This document shows positions 39,575 through 48,625 of a DNA stretch of 64,000 nucleotides, piece by piece. The position numbers and the translations under genes are program-made. A model generated the notes under the pieces. That model worked only from the letters and a program-made list of their open reading frames with translations. It was not told where the DNA came from and ran no database searches. Source of the DNA: Streptomyces ficellus (GTDB taxonomy: Bacteria > Actinomycetota > Actinomycetes > Streptomycetales > Streptomycetaceae); NCBI RefSeq assembly GCF_009739905.1, contig NZ_CP034279.1:2604001-2668000 (forward strand), given 5' to 3'. Within the stretch, counting starts at the first letter, position 1. Each line of letters opens with the position of its first letter.

Positions 39575-41119
39575 TCAGGCGAACCGCTGCTTCGCCGTCC
39601 CGTCGCAGGCCTGGAGCCGCAGCGGGTCCCTGGCCGCGCCCAGCGTCACGCACAGGCCGGTCGCCGCCGCCGGGCGGATCGTCCCGTCCTGGCGGACGAA
39701 CCGCTGGTTGGCGGCGCCGGAACAGTTCCACACCACCAGCGCCTTGCCCGCCTCGTACGCGCCGCCCGGCACGTCCAGGCACCGGTCGTGGGTCAGCGCC
39801 GTGTGCAGGGAGCCGCGCGCCGGGTCGTACCACCAGTCCTGGTTGCGGCCCTGGTGGCAGTCCCAGCCGCCGACCGCCGTGCCGTTGCGGGTGACCGACC
39901 CGGCGACATCGAGGCAGGTGCCGGTGGCCTCGCCGCGCAGCGGGGCGAACTTGTCGTCCCACGCGCCCGGCAGCAGTTCCGGTCTGCCCGTCGACGCGGG
40001 GTCGGCGCAGCTCGCCTCGCGGACGTCCGTCGCGTGGAGCTGGGTCAGGCAGGAGGCGAAGGCGGCGTGCCCGGCCGCGTTCGGGTGGAAGGACTGGCGG
40101 ACGGAGTTCGCGTCCGGCAGGCCCGGCTTGGACAGGTCGATGTAGAGACCGCGCGCCCACGAGTCGTCCATGCAGACCTCGTGCCCGTGGAAGAGCCGGG
40201 AGTTGTCGAGGTAGACGGCTCCGGTGTTCGCCGCCGCGCGCCGCATGCCGCGTTCGAAGGCGGGTACGGCGGTGTTGCGGCCCCAGACGGTGTCGGAGTC
40301 GTAGCCGAGGCCGCCGCAGGCGATCTTGCCGGGGAAGTTCGGGTTGTCGTGGAAGTCGGGGCCGATGGGGCTGGGGTAACCCATGACGACGAGCTTGTAG
40401 TCGCCGTCGGCGTACCCGGCGTCGGTCATCACGGTGCGCAGGTCGCGGATGGTCTGTTCGACCTTCGGTACGAGGTTGTCGACGCGGGCCTGCCAGCCGG
40501 GCGCGTACTTGGGCTCGCACGGGCCCTGGAAGGTGATGAAGCGCAGGACGCAGTCGGTCATCACGGGACCGAACTGGAGGTCGTCGTTGGCGCCCGCCAC
40601 CAGCAGCACCATTTTGATGCGGGTGTTGCGGGCCTTGATGGCGAGGTTGTCGCTCTGGACCAGTTCGTCCGCGTGCTGCTTGCTGCCGCCGATGCGGATG
40701 TTGGGCGTGGACGCCCCAGAACAGGAGACGTTGTAGGTGACGTCCGCGGGGATGCCGGTGCGGTGGATGGCCGCCTGGGGAGAGCGGTGGCACCAGTTGG
40801 TGGGGCCGTTGGTCGGGGGCTCGTAGGTGCCGATGCCCTCGCCCGAGATCTCGCTGTCGCCCAGCGAGATCAGGCCGGTCTTCCGTTCGGCGAGCGGCCG
40901 TTCGGCGGGAGAACCGTACAGCTTGGTGGCCTCGGCGGCGCGTATGGCCTCCAGCTCGGGCGGCAGTGGTACGGATGCGGTGGCGGTACGGGGTGCGGTG
41001 ACGGTGGCGGTGTCCGCCGCGGCCTGGGCGGTCATCCCGCCGAAGGTGGTCGCGAGCGCGGCGGCCGCCGCGACCGTACATCGGAGTCCGAACCGGGCTC
41101 TGGTACCGGTGCGCGTCAT
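39575..41119 (-). CDS. Secreted SGNH/GDSL hydrolase with C-terminal ricin-type lectin domain
   Basis: 514-aa exported esterase-like protein. The signal peptide covers residues 1-34. Catalytic Ser is S89 in [11 protein letters not shown], the block III Asn lies in [10 protein letters not shown], and the C-terminal His is in FHPNAAGH. From about residue 385 a beta-trefoil ricin-type carbohydrate-binding domain runs to the end ([24 protein letters not shown], and QDWW or QRF repeats). Probably a secreted polysaccharide or lipid esterase. It sits between the two fumarase genes on the opposite strand. Confidence 0.9.
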   Translation of the reverse strand: MTRTGTRARFGLRCTVAAAAALATTFGGMTAQAAADTATVTAPRTATASVPLPPELEAIRAAEATKLYGSPAERPLAERKTGLISLGDSEISGEGIGTYEPPTNGPTNWCHRSPQAAIHRTGIPADVTYNVSCSGASTPNIRIGGSKQHADELVQSDNLAIKARNTRIKMVLLVAGANDDLQFGPVMTDCVLRFITFQGPCEPKYAPGWQARVDNLVPKVEQTIRDLRTVMTDAGYADGDYKLVVMGYPSPIGPDFHDNPNFPGKIACGGLGYDSDTVWGRNTAVPAFERGMRRAAANTGAVYLDNSRLFHGHEVCMDDSWARGLYIDLSKPGLPDANSVRQSFHPNAAGHAAFASCLTQLHATDVREASCADPASTGRPELLPGAWDDKFAPLRGEATGTCLDVAGSVTRNGTAVGGWDCHQGRNQDWWYDPARGSLHTALTHDRCLDVPGGAYEAGKALVVWNCSGAANQRFVRQDGTIRPAAATGLCVTLGAARDPLRLQACDGTAKQRFA

Positions 41120-41226
41120 TGCGCCTCCTGGAAGTGGGGTTACCCACGGTTTTTACTGGCCGGTACATGGCTTGGGAATACGCGGAACAAGACAAGTGCT
41201 CAACTTATCCAGGAGGTTCGACGACC

Positions 41227-42639
41227 ATGACGGACGAGACTGACTACCGGACCGAGCACGACTCCATGGGCGAGGTGCGCGTCCCCGCCCACGCCAAATG
41301 GCGGGCGCAGACCCAGCGGGCGGTGGAGAACTTCCCCGTCTCGGGGCAGCGTCTGGAGCGGGCCCACATCGAGGCCCTGGCCCGGATCAAGGCCGCCGCG
41401 GCGAAGGTCAACGCGCGGCTCGGCGTCCTGGACGAGGAGCGGGCCGCCGCGATCCAGGAGGCCGCGGAGGAGGTCGCCGGCGGCAGGTGGGACGAGCACT
41501 TCCCCGTGGACGTCTTCCAGACCGGCTCCGGCACGTCGTCCAACATGAACATGAACGAGGTCCTCGCCACCCTGGCCGGGGAGCGGCTCGCCGGGCGCCT
41601 CGGCCGGCCCGACGCCGTGCACCCCAACGACCACGTCAACGCGTCCCAGTCGTCCAACGACGTGTTCCCTTCCTCCATCCACATCGCCGCCACCGCCGCC
41701 GTGACCCGGGACCTGATCCCGGCGCTGGACCACCTGGCCGCCGCCCTGGAGCGGAAATCGGCCGAATTCGCGGACGTCGTCAAGTCCGGTCGTACGCACC
41801 TGATGGACGCCACCCCGGTGACCCTCGGTCAGGAGTTCGGCGGTTACGCGGCACAGGTCCGGTACGGCACCGAACGGCTGCGCGCGTCGCTGCCGCGCCT
41901 GGCCGAGCTGCCGCTGGGCGGCACGGCGGTCGGCACCGGCATCAACACCCCGCCCGGGTTCGCCGCCGCCGTGATCGCCGAGGTCGCCGCCGCGACCGGG
42001 CTGCCGCTGACCGAGGCCCGCGACCACTTCGAGGCGCAGGGCGCGCGGGACGGGCTGGTCGAGACGTCGGGACAGCTCCGTACGATCGCGGTGTCCCTGA
42101 CCAAGATCTCCAACGACCTGCGCTGGATGGCGTCCGGGCCGCGCACCGGGCTCGCCGAGATCAACCTCCCCGACCTCCAGCCCGGGTCCTCGATCATGCC
42201 CGGCAAGGTCAACCCGGTCGTCCCGGAGGCCGTCCTGATGGTCGCCGCCCAGGTCACCGGGAACGACGCCACGGTCGCGACGGCCGGCGCCGCCGGGAAC
42301 TTCGAGCTGAACGTGATGCTCCCCGTCATCGCCAAGAACCTGCTGGAGTCGGTCCGGCTCCTCGCCAACGCCTCGCGCCTGCTGGCGGACCGCACGGTCG
42401 ACGGCATCACCGCCAACGTGGAGCGGGCGCGCGAGTACGCCGAGTCGTCCCCCTCCGTCGTCACGCCGCTCAACAAGTACATCGGGTACGAGGAGGCCGC
42501 GAAGGTGGCCAAGAAGTCCCTGGCGGAACGCCGGACCATCCGCGAGGTCGTCATCGCATCGGGGTACGTGGAGCGCGGCGACCTGACGCTCCAGCAGCTC
42601 GACGAGGCCCTGGACGTCCTGCGTATGACCCGGCCCTGA
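41227..42639 (+). CDS. fumC: Class II fumarate hydratase
   Basis: 470-aa iron-independent fumarase. The superfamily signature [11 protein letters not shown] is at about residues 321-331. [30 protein letters not shown] and the catalytic [17 protein letters not shown] are all present. The ATG at 41227 has AGGAGG ten bases upstream. It duplicates the reaction of fumB and would remain active when Fe-S fumarase is damaged or iron is scarce. Confidence 0.96.
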   Translation: MTDETDYRTEHDSMGEVRVPAHAKWRAQTQRAVENFPVSGQRLERAHIEALARIKAAAAKVNARLGVLDEERAAAIQEAAEEVAGGRWDEHFPVDVFQTGSGTSSNMNMNEVLATLAGERLAGRLGRPDAVHPNDHVNASQSSNDVFPSSIHIAATAAVTRDLIPALDHLAAALERKSAEFADVVKSGRTHLMDATPVTLGQEFGGYAAQVRYGTERLRASLPRLAELPLGGTAVGTGINTPPGFAAAVIAEVAAATGLPLTEARDHFEAQGARDGLVETSGQLRTIAVSLTKISNDLRWMASGPRTGLAEINLPDLQPGSSIMPGKVNPVVPEAVLMVAAQVTGNDATVATAGAAGNFELNVMLPVIAKNLLESVRLLANASRLLADRTVDGITANVERAREYAESSPSVVTPLNKYIGYEEAAKVAKKSLAERRTIREVVIASGYVERGDLTLQQLDEALDVLRMTRP

Positions 42640-42710
42640 CCTGGCGTTTCGTGGGCCGCGGGCGCCCGTTTGACGTGATCTGTGTCGCGGCGGCGCCCGG
42701 CGGGCACCTC

Positions 42711-42716
42711 TAAGAT
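42711..42716 (+). promoter_or_regulatory. TAAGAT -10 element; probable leaderless start of the DUF402 gene
   Basis: TAAGAT ends six bases before the ATG at 42723, and there is no ribosome-binding site, so transcription would begin at about the start codon. No good -35 was found at 17-19 bases. Confidence 0.45.
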
Positions 42717-42722
42717 CTGCGC

Positions 42723-43412
42723 ATGACAGCCGAGACGACGACAGGGAGAGGGGCGCGCTCCGGCGGCGCGCACTGGGCGCCGGGCGCCCGGATCCTGTGG
42801 CGCTACCGCGACAACGGCGGCGGTCACATCCACATCTGCCGGCCCGTGACGGTCGTCGAGGACACCGACGACCTGCTGGCCGTGTGGATGGCGCCGGGCA
42901 CGGAGTGCGTCAAGCCGGTCCTGGCCGACGGCACCCCCGTCCACGAGGAGCCGCTCGCCACCCGGTACACCGCCCCCCGCACCACCGTGCGCACCCGGTG
43001 GGAGGGCACAGGCGTGCTGAAGCTGGCCCGGCCGGGTGAACCCTGGTCGGTGTGGCTGTTCTGGGATCACGGCTGGCAGTTCCGCAGCTGGTACGTCAAC
43101 CTGGAGGAGCCCCGCACCCGATGGGCGGACGGGGTGGACTCCGTGGACCACTTCCTGGACATCTCGGTGTACCCCGATCGCAGTTGGCTGTGGCGGGACG
43201 AGGACGAGTTCGCCCAGGCGCAGCGCAGCGGCCTGGTGGGCCCGGCGCAGGCCCGGCGGGTGCGGGAGGCCGGGCGGGCGGCGGTCGAGGTGATCCGCGC
43301 CTGGGGCGCTCCGTTCGCGGACGGCTGGGAGCACTGGCGACCGGACCCGGACTGGACGGTTCCGGAATTGCCCGCGGACTGGGATCACACCCCGGCGCAC
43401 ACGGCTCCGTGA
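42723..43412 (+). CDS. DUF402 / FomD-like nucleotidyl hydrolase-type protein
   Basis: 229-aa protein of the FomD/DUF402 barrel family. SVWLFWDHGWQFRSWYVNLEEP and DSVDHFLDISVYPDRSWLWRDEDEF hold the conserved Trp, Asn and Asp-rich metal-binding positions. Relatives hydrolyse nucleoside diphosphates or CMP adducts with Mn or Co, but the natural substrate here is unknown. Its short gap to fumC contains its own promoter-like element. Confidence 0.85.
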   Translation: MTAETTTGRGARSGGAHWAPGARILWRYRDNGGGHIHICRPVTVVEDTDDLLAVWMAPGTECVKPVLADGTPVHEEPLATRYTAPRTTVRTRWEGTGVLKLARPGEPWSVWLFWDHGWQFRSWYVNLEEPRTRWADGVDSVDHFLDISVYPDRSWLWRDEDEFAQAQRSGLVGPAQARRVREAGRAAVEVIRAWGAPFADGWEHWRPDPDWTVPELPADWDHTPAHTAP

Positions 43413-43514
43413 GACCCTTGATGCGCCCCAGGGGTGCAAACGTAGGATCGTCCTCCGCACATTCGCGGAGCAGGAACGACTGAGCAGAGACCAGGAACTG
43501 ACCGTAAGTCATCC

Positions 43515-43649
43515 ATGAGGGGGTGGACCGTGCCTGATCCGTGCCCGGATCCGTCACCCCTTGTCGGCGCCGCTCCCGGAGCGGGTATAGCGCCTGACAG
43601 AGCGATCGCATCGCACCACCGGCCCGGACGGACGGAATCCCACGCGTGA
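43515..43649 (+). CDS. Possible 44-aa upstream ORF coupled to the SpoIIE gene
   Basis: An ATG frame in the 233-base gap after the DUF402 gene. Its TGA (43647-43649) overlaps the GTG start of the phosphatase gene (GTGA). It begins MRGWTVPDPCPDPSP and has no known domain. Its composition is weakly coding-like. It may be a coupling leader peptide or chance. Confidence 0.25.
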   Translation: MRGWTVPDPCPDPSPLVGAAPGAGIAPDRAIASHHRPGRTESHA

Positions 43650-46024
43650 CGGAGCATCCCACCTCCCACGAAGGCCGGCAGCCTCTCGCTGCCCGGCCGC
43701 AGGAACGCACCCGGCCACGGCGGGAGACGCCCCCGTCCCCCGCCGCGCCGCCCGGGACCGCGCCCGCGCCCGCCCCGGGGCCCTGCGCCGGCGCCGCCGC
43801 GGCCCCGTCCTCCGCCCCGCACCCCGGCGCCCCGTCCACCGCCCCGTCCGGGACGGCCGCCGCACCGGCGGGCCCCGGCGGAACGGCCCGCGACGCCTCC
43901 GCGCGCCCGGCCGGGAGCACGACGAGCACCCCCGGCACGACCGGCGGCACCACGGACACCACCGGCGGGAGCACCGCCGGCACCGCCGGTACGCCCGGGC
44001 GCCCCGGCGGGCATCCGGCCGGAGCCGCCGGGCAGGCCACGGGCGCCTCCGCCCACACCACCGGCGCGGGCAGCGGTGGGCACGGGTCCGGCGGTGGGTC
44101 CGGCCCCGGCGGTGGCCGTGGGAGCGGCCGCGGCGGTGGCGGCGGGACCGGCTCCGGGCACGGCCCGGGACACGGCGGCGGTCCGGAGGGCTCCCCGCCC
44201 GGTAGCGGAGCCGCCCCCGGGCCGGGCGTCGGCGTGCCCACCGGTGTGGCGACGCCGCTCGGCGGGCTGCCCGCGCAGGCCGGAGCCGCCGCGGGCCCGG
44301 GCCACGAGCCGGTGATGGCCGCCAGGCGCGAGGGCGACCGGCTGCGGTTCGTCGGCGCCGCCACGCGGCGGATCGCCCGCGGCATCGACCTCGACGAGAT
44401 CGTCCTCGGCCTGTGCCGGGCCACCGTGCCGACGTTCTCCGACGCGATCCTCGTCTACCTCCGCGACCCGCTCCCGGTGGGCGACGAGCGGCCCGTCGAC
44501 CCGTTCGTCCTGCGCCTGCGCCGCACCGACCGGCTGCGCTTAACGGAGGACGACTCCGAACTCGGCCTGTCCGCGGCCGACCCGGACACCGGCCTCGACC
44601 TCGGCCCGGCGGCCGAGCTGTGCGAGGTGCAGGCCGGCGGCGCCCTCGCGGAGGTCCTGCGCGGCGTACGCCCGGTCTTCGGCGACTCGGCGGCCGCCCG
44701 CGCCGCGCTGCCCGAACTGCTCGGCGACGGGCGCTGCGTACCGTCCGGGCACCGGGCGATCCTGGCGCCGCTGCGCGGCCGGCGCCGGGTGATCGGCGCG
44801 GCCGTGTTCCTGCGCCGCCCCGACCGGCCGCCGTTCGAGCCGAACGACCTGCTCGTCGCCGCGCAGCTGGCCACGCACACGGCGCTCGGCATCGACAAGG
44901 CCGTGCTGTACGGGCGCGAGGCCTACATCGCCGACGAGCTGCAGCGCACCATGCTGCCGGAGAACCTGCCGCAGCCGACCGGCGTCAAGCTGGCCTCCCG
45001 CTACCTCCCGGCGGCGGAGACCGCGAGGGTCGGCGGCGACTGGTACGACGCCATCCCGCTGCCCGGCAGCCGGGTCGCGCTGGTCGTGGGCGACGTGATG
45101 GGCCACTCCATGACGTCCGCCGCGATCATGGGCCAGCTGCGGACCACCGCGCAGACCCTCGCCGGGCTCGACCTGCCGCCGCAGGAGGTGCTCCACCACC
45201 TCGACGAGCAGGCCCAGCGGCTCGGCGAGAACCGCATGGCGACCTGCCTCTACGCGGTGTACGACCCGGTCGCGCACCGCATCACCATCGCCAACGCGGG
45301 TCACCCGCCGCCGATACTGCTCCACCTCGGCGGCCGGGCGGAGGTGCTGCGCGTCCCGCCGGGCGCGCCCATCGGCGTGGGCGGAGTGGACTTCGAGGCC
45401 GTCGAGCTGGACGCCCCGGCCGGGGCGACCCTGCTCCTCTACACCGACGGGCTCGTCGAGTCGCGGCTGCGCGACGTGTGGACCGGGATAGAGCAGCTGC
45501 GCGAACGGCTGGCCGCCACCGCCCAGTTGACCGGCCCGGACCACTCGCCGCCGCTGGAGGCGCTCTGCGACGACGTGCTGGACATGCTCGGCCCGGGCGA
45601 CCGGGACGACGACATCGCGCTGCTCGCCGCCCGGTTCGACGGCATCGCGCCGAGCGACGTCGCCTACTGGTTCCTGGAGCCGGAGGAGCAGGCGCCCGGC
45701 CGGGCGCGGCGCCTGGCGCGGCGGGCGCTGGCCCGCTGGGACCTGGAGGAGCTGTCCGACAGCGTCGAGCTGCTGGTCAGCGAGGTGGTCACCAACGCCG
45801 TCCGGTACGCGGAGCGGCCGGTGACGCTGCGGCTGCTGCGGACGGACGTGCTGCGCTGCGAGGTCGGTGACGACGCCCCGCAGCTCCCGCGCCAGCGCAG
45901 GGCCCGGGACACCGACGAGGGCGGGCGCGGGCTGTTCCTGGTGAACCGGCTGGCGCGGCGGTGGGGCGCGACCCGGCTGTCTACCGGCAAGGTGGTCTGG
46001 TTCGAGCTGCCGACGCGAATCTGA
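43646..46024 (+). CDS. GAF-SpoIIE phosphatase with HATPase domain; contains a TTA (bldA) codon
   Basis: 792-aa signalling protein. Residues 1-225 are low-complexity Pro/Ala/Gly/Thr-rich and disordered. A GAF-like domain (about 235-425) precedes a SpoIIE PP2C domain (about 430-650; GGDWYDAI near 463, VVGDVMGHSM) and an RsbW-type ATPase (about 685-790; ELLVSEVVTNAVRY, DEGGRGLFLV). An in-frame TTA leucine codon at 44540-44542 (codon 299) should make translation depend on the bldA tRNA. The GTG at 43646 overlaps the stop of the small upstream frame. Probably acts on a developmental or stress anti-sigma antagonist. Confidence 0.92.
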   Translation: MTEHPTSHEGRQPLAARPQERTRPRRETPPSPAAPPGTAPAPAPGPCAGAAAAPSSAPHPGAPSTAPSGTAAAPAGPGGTARDASARPAGSTTSTPGTTGGTTDTTGGSTAGTAGTPGRPGGHPAGAAGQATGASAHTTGAGSGGHGSGGGSGPGGGRGSGRGGGGGTGSGHGPGHGGGPEGSPPGSGAAPGPGVGVPTGVATPLGGLPAQAGAAAGPGHEPVMAARREGDRLRFVGAATRRIARGIDLDEIVLGLCRATVPTFSDAILVYLRDPLPVGDERPVDPFVLRLRRTDRLRLTEDDSELGLSAADPDTGLDLGPAAELCEVQAGGALAEVLRGVRPVFGDSAAARAALPELLGDGRCVPSGHRAILAPLRGRRRVIGAAVFLRRPDRPPFEPNDLLVAAQLATHTALGIDKAVLYGREAYIADELQRTMLPENLPQPTGVKLASRYLPAAETARVGGDWYDAIPLPGSRVALVVGDVMGHSMTSAAIMGQLRTTAQTLAGLDLPPQEVLHHLDEQAQRLGENRMATCLYAVYDPVAHRITIANAGHPPPILLHLGGRAEVLRVPPGAPIGVGGVDFEAVELDAPAGATLLLYTDGLVESRLRDVWTGIEQLRERLAATAQLTGPDHSPPLEALCDDVLDMLGPGDRDDDIALLAARFDGIAPSDVAYWFLEPEEQAPGRARRLARRALARWDLEELSDSVELLVSEVVTNAVRYAERPVTLRLLRTDVLRCEVGDDAPQLPRQRRARDTDEGGRGLFLVNRLARRWGATRLSTGKVVWFELPTRI

Positions 46025-46046
46025 GGCGCGTCGGCGGAACGAGGTG

Positions 46047-46091
46047 ACGACGGTGGCCGGGCCCCTTCCTCAGGGGCCCGGCCACCGTCGT
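46047..46091. terminator. Perfect 20-bp hairpin between convergent SpoIIE and PBP genes
   Basis: The arm at 46047-46066 (ACGACGGTGGCCGGGCCCCT) is exactly complementary to 46072-46091 around a 5-base loop. Confidence 0.85.
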
Positions 46092-46112
46092 CGTGTCACG
46101 TCACGTCTTGCG

Positions 46113-48401
46113 TCATGGCTTCGGCGGCTTCAGGTCGCCTCCGGTGTCGCCGCCGCCCGGGTCGCCGGTCACACCGCCGTCCCCGCCGTCGCCGCCGGTG
46201 TCACCGCCGCTGTTCCCGCCGGTCTCGCCCTCGGTCGGGTCGTCCGTCGGCGTGCGGGTCGGGGGCGTGGGGGGCGTGCGCGTCGCGGTCGGCTCCTCGG
46301 TGGGCGACTCGGTCTCGGTCGGCTCCTCGGTCGGCGACTCGGTCTCGGTCGGCTCGTCCGTGGGCGACTCGGTCTCGGTCGGCTCCTCGGTGGGCGACTC
46401 GGTCTCGGTCGGCTCGGGCGGGGCGGTCTCGGCGAGGTCCAGGTCGAACCGGGCGTCGGAGCCGCCGCCGAGGGCGCCGAGCGTGTAGTCGGCCCAGATG
46501 CGGGCGGGGAAGCCACCGCCGTTGGCGCGGCCGGAGTTGGCGGTACCGGTGAGGGTGACCTGCCGGCCCTTGTCGGCGTCCTCGCCGAAGAGGGCGACGA
46601 CCGTCGTCAGCTCGGGCGTGTAACCGGCGAACCAGGCCGACTTGTTGTTCTCCGAGGTGCCCGTCTTGCCGGCCGCCTGGTAGGCGGACGTGTTCGCCTC
46701 GTGGCCGGAGCCGTTCCTGACGACCCCGGTGAGGGCGTGGGTGACGGTGTCGGCGCTCTCGCGGCTGATGACCCGCTCGCCGACGGGCGGCTCCACCCGC
46801 TCGAACGTGCGGTCCTTGTGCTCGGCCGACTTCACGATCGTCGGCGTCACCTTCTTGCCGTGGTTGTCAAGGGTGGCGTACACGCCCGCCATGTCCCAGG
46901 TGGAGGCGCCCATGGTGCCGAGGGACATCGCGGGCTGCTCGACGAAGCTCTCGTCGTCCTTCATCCCGAGGGCGAGCGCGGTCTTCTTCACCTTGGAGGG
47001 GTCGGCGTCCACGATCATCTGGGCGAAGACCGAGTTGATCGACTTGTTCATGCCCTGCTGGACGGTGACGGGCCCGTAGCTGCGGTTGTCCTCGTTCTCG
47101 GGGCCGAAGGGGGTGTCGCTGCCCTCGACGGGGCGGCGGCTGGTGCCGTCGTAGAGCGTGTTCAGGCCTATCTCGTCGCCGTCCTGGGTGGTGGCGCCGT
47201 TCTCCAGGGCGGAGGCGAAGACAAGAGGCTTGAACGTGGAGGCGGGCTGGTAGTCGCGGCGGGTGGCGTTGGACATCCAGTGCTCGGTGGCGCCGGCGCC
47301 GCCGTACAGCGCGACCACGCTGCCGGTCTTGGGGTCGACGGAGGTCGCCCCGGCCTGGACGGTGGCGTCGACCTTGTTGTTCTTGCGGTCGAGACGGTCC
47401 TCCAGCTGCTCGTCGACCGCCTTGACCAGCTTCTTCTGGCGCTTCTCGTCGATGTTGAGGGTGATGTTCCAGCCGCCGGCGTCGATGTCCTCCTCGCTGA
47501 TGCCCTGCCGGACCATCTCCTGCTTGGCGGCGGCGACGAGGTAGCCGGTCTGCCCCTCCATGCCGGGCGCGGCCTTGGGCTTCTGCGGGACGGCGAACTT
47601 CTGCCCGGCGCGCTTCGACCGGTCGAGCCAGCCCTCCTCGACCATGTTGTCCAGGACGTAGTTCCAGCGCTCGGTGGCGAGCTTGCGGCCGGTGGGGCTG
47701 GCGATGGCCCAGTCGTACTGGTTGGGGGCCTGGAGGAGGGCGGCGAGGTAGGCGCCCTGGGAGACGGTCAGCTTCTCGGCGTCGACGCCGTAGTAGGCCC
47801 GCGCGGCGGCCTGGATGCCGTAGGCGCCGCGGCCGTAGTAGCTGGTGTTCATGTAGCCGGCGAGGATGTCGTCCTTGCTCATGCGCTGGTCGACCTTGAG
47901 GGAGATCACCAGCTCCTTGAGCTTGCGGCTGACCGTCTGGTCCTGGTCCAGGTAGTAGTTCTTGACGTACTGCTGGGTGATGGTCGAGCCACCCTGCTTG
48001 CCCTGGCCGCGCAGCGTGTTCAGCACACCGCGGGCGGTGCCCACGAAGTCGACGCCGGAGTCCTGGTAGAAGGTCTTGTTCTCGGCCGCGACGAACGCCT
48101 TCTCCACGTCGTCCGGGATCTTGTCCAGGCCGACGATCTCGCGGTTGATCTCACCGGTACGGGCGAGGATCTTGCCGTTGCTGTACCGGTAGACGTTGCT
48201 CTGCATCGTCGCCTGGGCGTTGGCGGAGGGCACCGGGACCAGCAGGTACACGACGTAGAACGCGCCCATCGCGAGCAGGCACAGTCCGAAGAAGGTGCCC
48301 AGCAGCTTCCTCCACGTGAAGAAGCGGCGTATGCCCCCGCCTTCGGTCTTCGCCCCGCGCGCCCCGCGTTCCCGCGCCTGTCGCGCTACCGCTCGACCCA
48401 T
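46113..48401 (-). CDS. Class A penicillin-binding protein (bifunctional transglycosylase/transpeptidase)
   Basis: 762-aa peptidoglycan synthase. A membrane helix spans about residues 33-55. The GT51 glycosyltransferase has its catalytic Glu in AAENKTFYQ near 105 and GGSTITQQYVKN. The transpeptidase has SxxK in PASTFKPLV, SxN in KSINSVF and KTG in GKTGTSENN. The extracellular tail (about 660-762) is a Thr/Glu/Pro repeat followed by a Gly/Asp-rich end. The ATG at 48401 is the first of the frame. It polymerises and cross-links the cell wall. Confidence 0.95.
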   Translation of the reverse strand: MGRAVARQARERGARGAKTEGGGIRRFFTWRKLLGTFFGLCLLAMGAFYVVYLLVPVPSANAQATMQSNVYRYSNGKILARTGEINREIVGLDKIPDDVEKAFVAAENKTFYQDSGVDFVGTARGVLNTLRGQGKQGGSTITQQYVKNYYLDQDQTVSRKLKELVISLKVDQRMSKDDILAGYMNTSYYGRGAYGIQAAARAYYGVDAEKLTVSQGAYLAALLQAPNQYDWAIASPTGRKLATERWNYVLDNMVEEGWLDRSKRAGQKFAVPQKPKAAPGMEGQTGYLVAAAKQEMVRQGISEEDIDAGGWNITLNIDEKRQKKLVKAVDEQLEDRLDRKNNKVDATVQAGATSVDPKTGSVVALYGGAGATEHWMSNATRRDYQPASTFKPLVFASALENGATTQDGDEIGLNTLYDGTSRRPVEGSDTPFGPENEDNRSYGPVTVQQGMNKSINSVFAQMIVDADPSKVKKTALALGMKDDESFVEQPAMSLGTMGASTWDMAGVYATLDNHGKKVTPTIVKSAEHKDRTFERVEPPVGERVISRESADTVTHALTGVVRNGSGHEANTSAYQAAGKTGTSENNKSAWFAGYTPELTTVVALFGEDADKGRQVTLTGTANSGRANGGGFPARIWADYTLGALGGGSDARFDLDLAETAPPEPTETESPTEEPTETESPTDEPTETESPTEEPTETESPTEEPTATRTPPTPPTRTPTDDPTEGETGGNSGGDTGGDGGDGGVTGDPGGGDTGGDLKPPKP
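46291..46410. repeat. Four 30-bp tandem repeats inside the PBP tail
   Basis: Units at 46291, 46321, 46351 and 46381 differ by only a few bases, and each encodes a PTETESPTEE-type decapeptide on the minus strand. Copy number is likely variable between strains. There are no spacers, so this is not a CRISPR array. Confidence 0.9.
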
Positions 48402-48563
48402 CGCTCCGTCGCTCCGCTCTGCCCGATACGCAAATCAGCTCAGCAAACTAACACCACGGGTACTGACAAAGCTCAACGGATCCGGTCTTTTCCGGACGTG
48501 ACAATGAGCACCCGTCTCTAGGGAACCGACTCCTCAGGGGTGCCAAGGGTTGCTGCGTGCATT

Positions 48564-48579
48564 AAAGTGATATCACTTT
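48564..48579. promoter_or_regulatory. Perfect 16-bp palindrome AAAGTGATATCACTTT, probable operator of the SPFH operon
   Basis: Each half is AAAGTGAT. It lies 46 bases upstream of the SPFH start, in an unusually AT-rich patch of the 224-base divergent gap with the PBP gene. A dimeric regulator is expected. The ribbon-helix-helix protein encoded in the same operon is the obvious candidate. Confidence 0.7.
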
Positions 48580-48625
48580 GCTAGACCGGCCGGACGAGGC
48601 CGGCGACGAGGGAACGGGGACGACC

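Noticed and set aside
36657..40145. A 1162-codon plus-strand open frame
   Set aside because: It crosses the wbl, DUF1707, fumB and SGNH genes in wrong frames or strands, with no recognisable motif.
42670..42716. TTGACG and TAAGAT as a promoter pair for the DUF402 gene
   Set aside because: The hexamers are about 35 bases apart, far from the usual 17-19, so only the -10 was kept.
43583..43588. GGGTAT as a SigB/SigF-type -10 upstream of the SpoIIE gene
   Set aside because: No GTTT-like -35 lies 14-16 bases upstream.
46291..46410. CRISPR-like regular 30-bp repeats
   Set aside because: The units are contiguous with no spacers and code for a protein repeat.
46044..48521. An 825-codon frame antisense to the PBP gene
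   Set aside because: It mirrors the PBP coding sequence; the minus strand has all GT51 and transpeptidase motifs.
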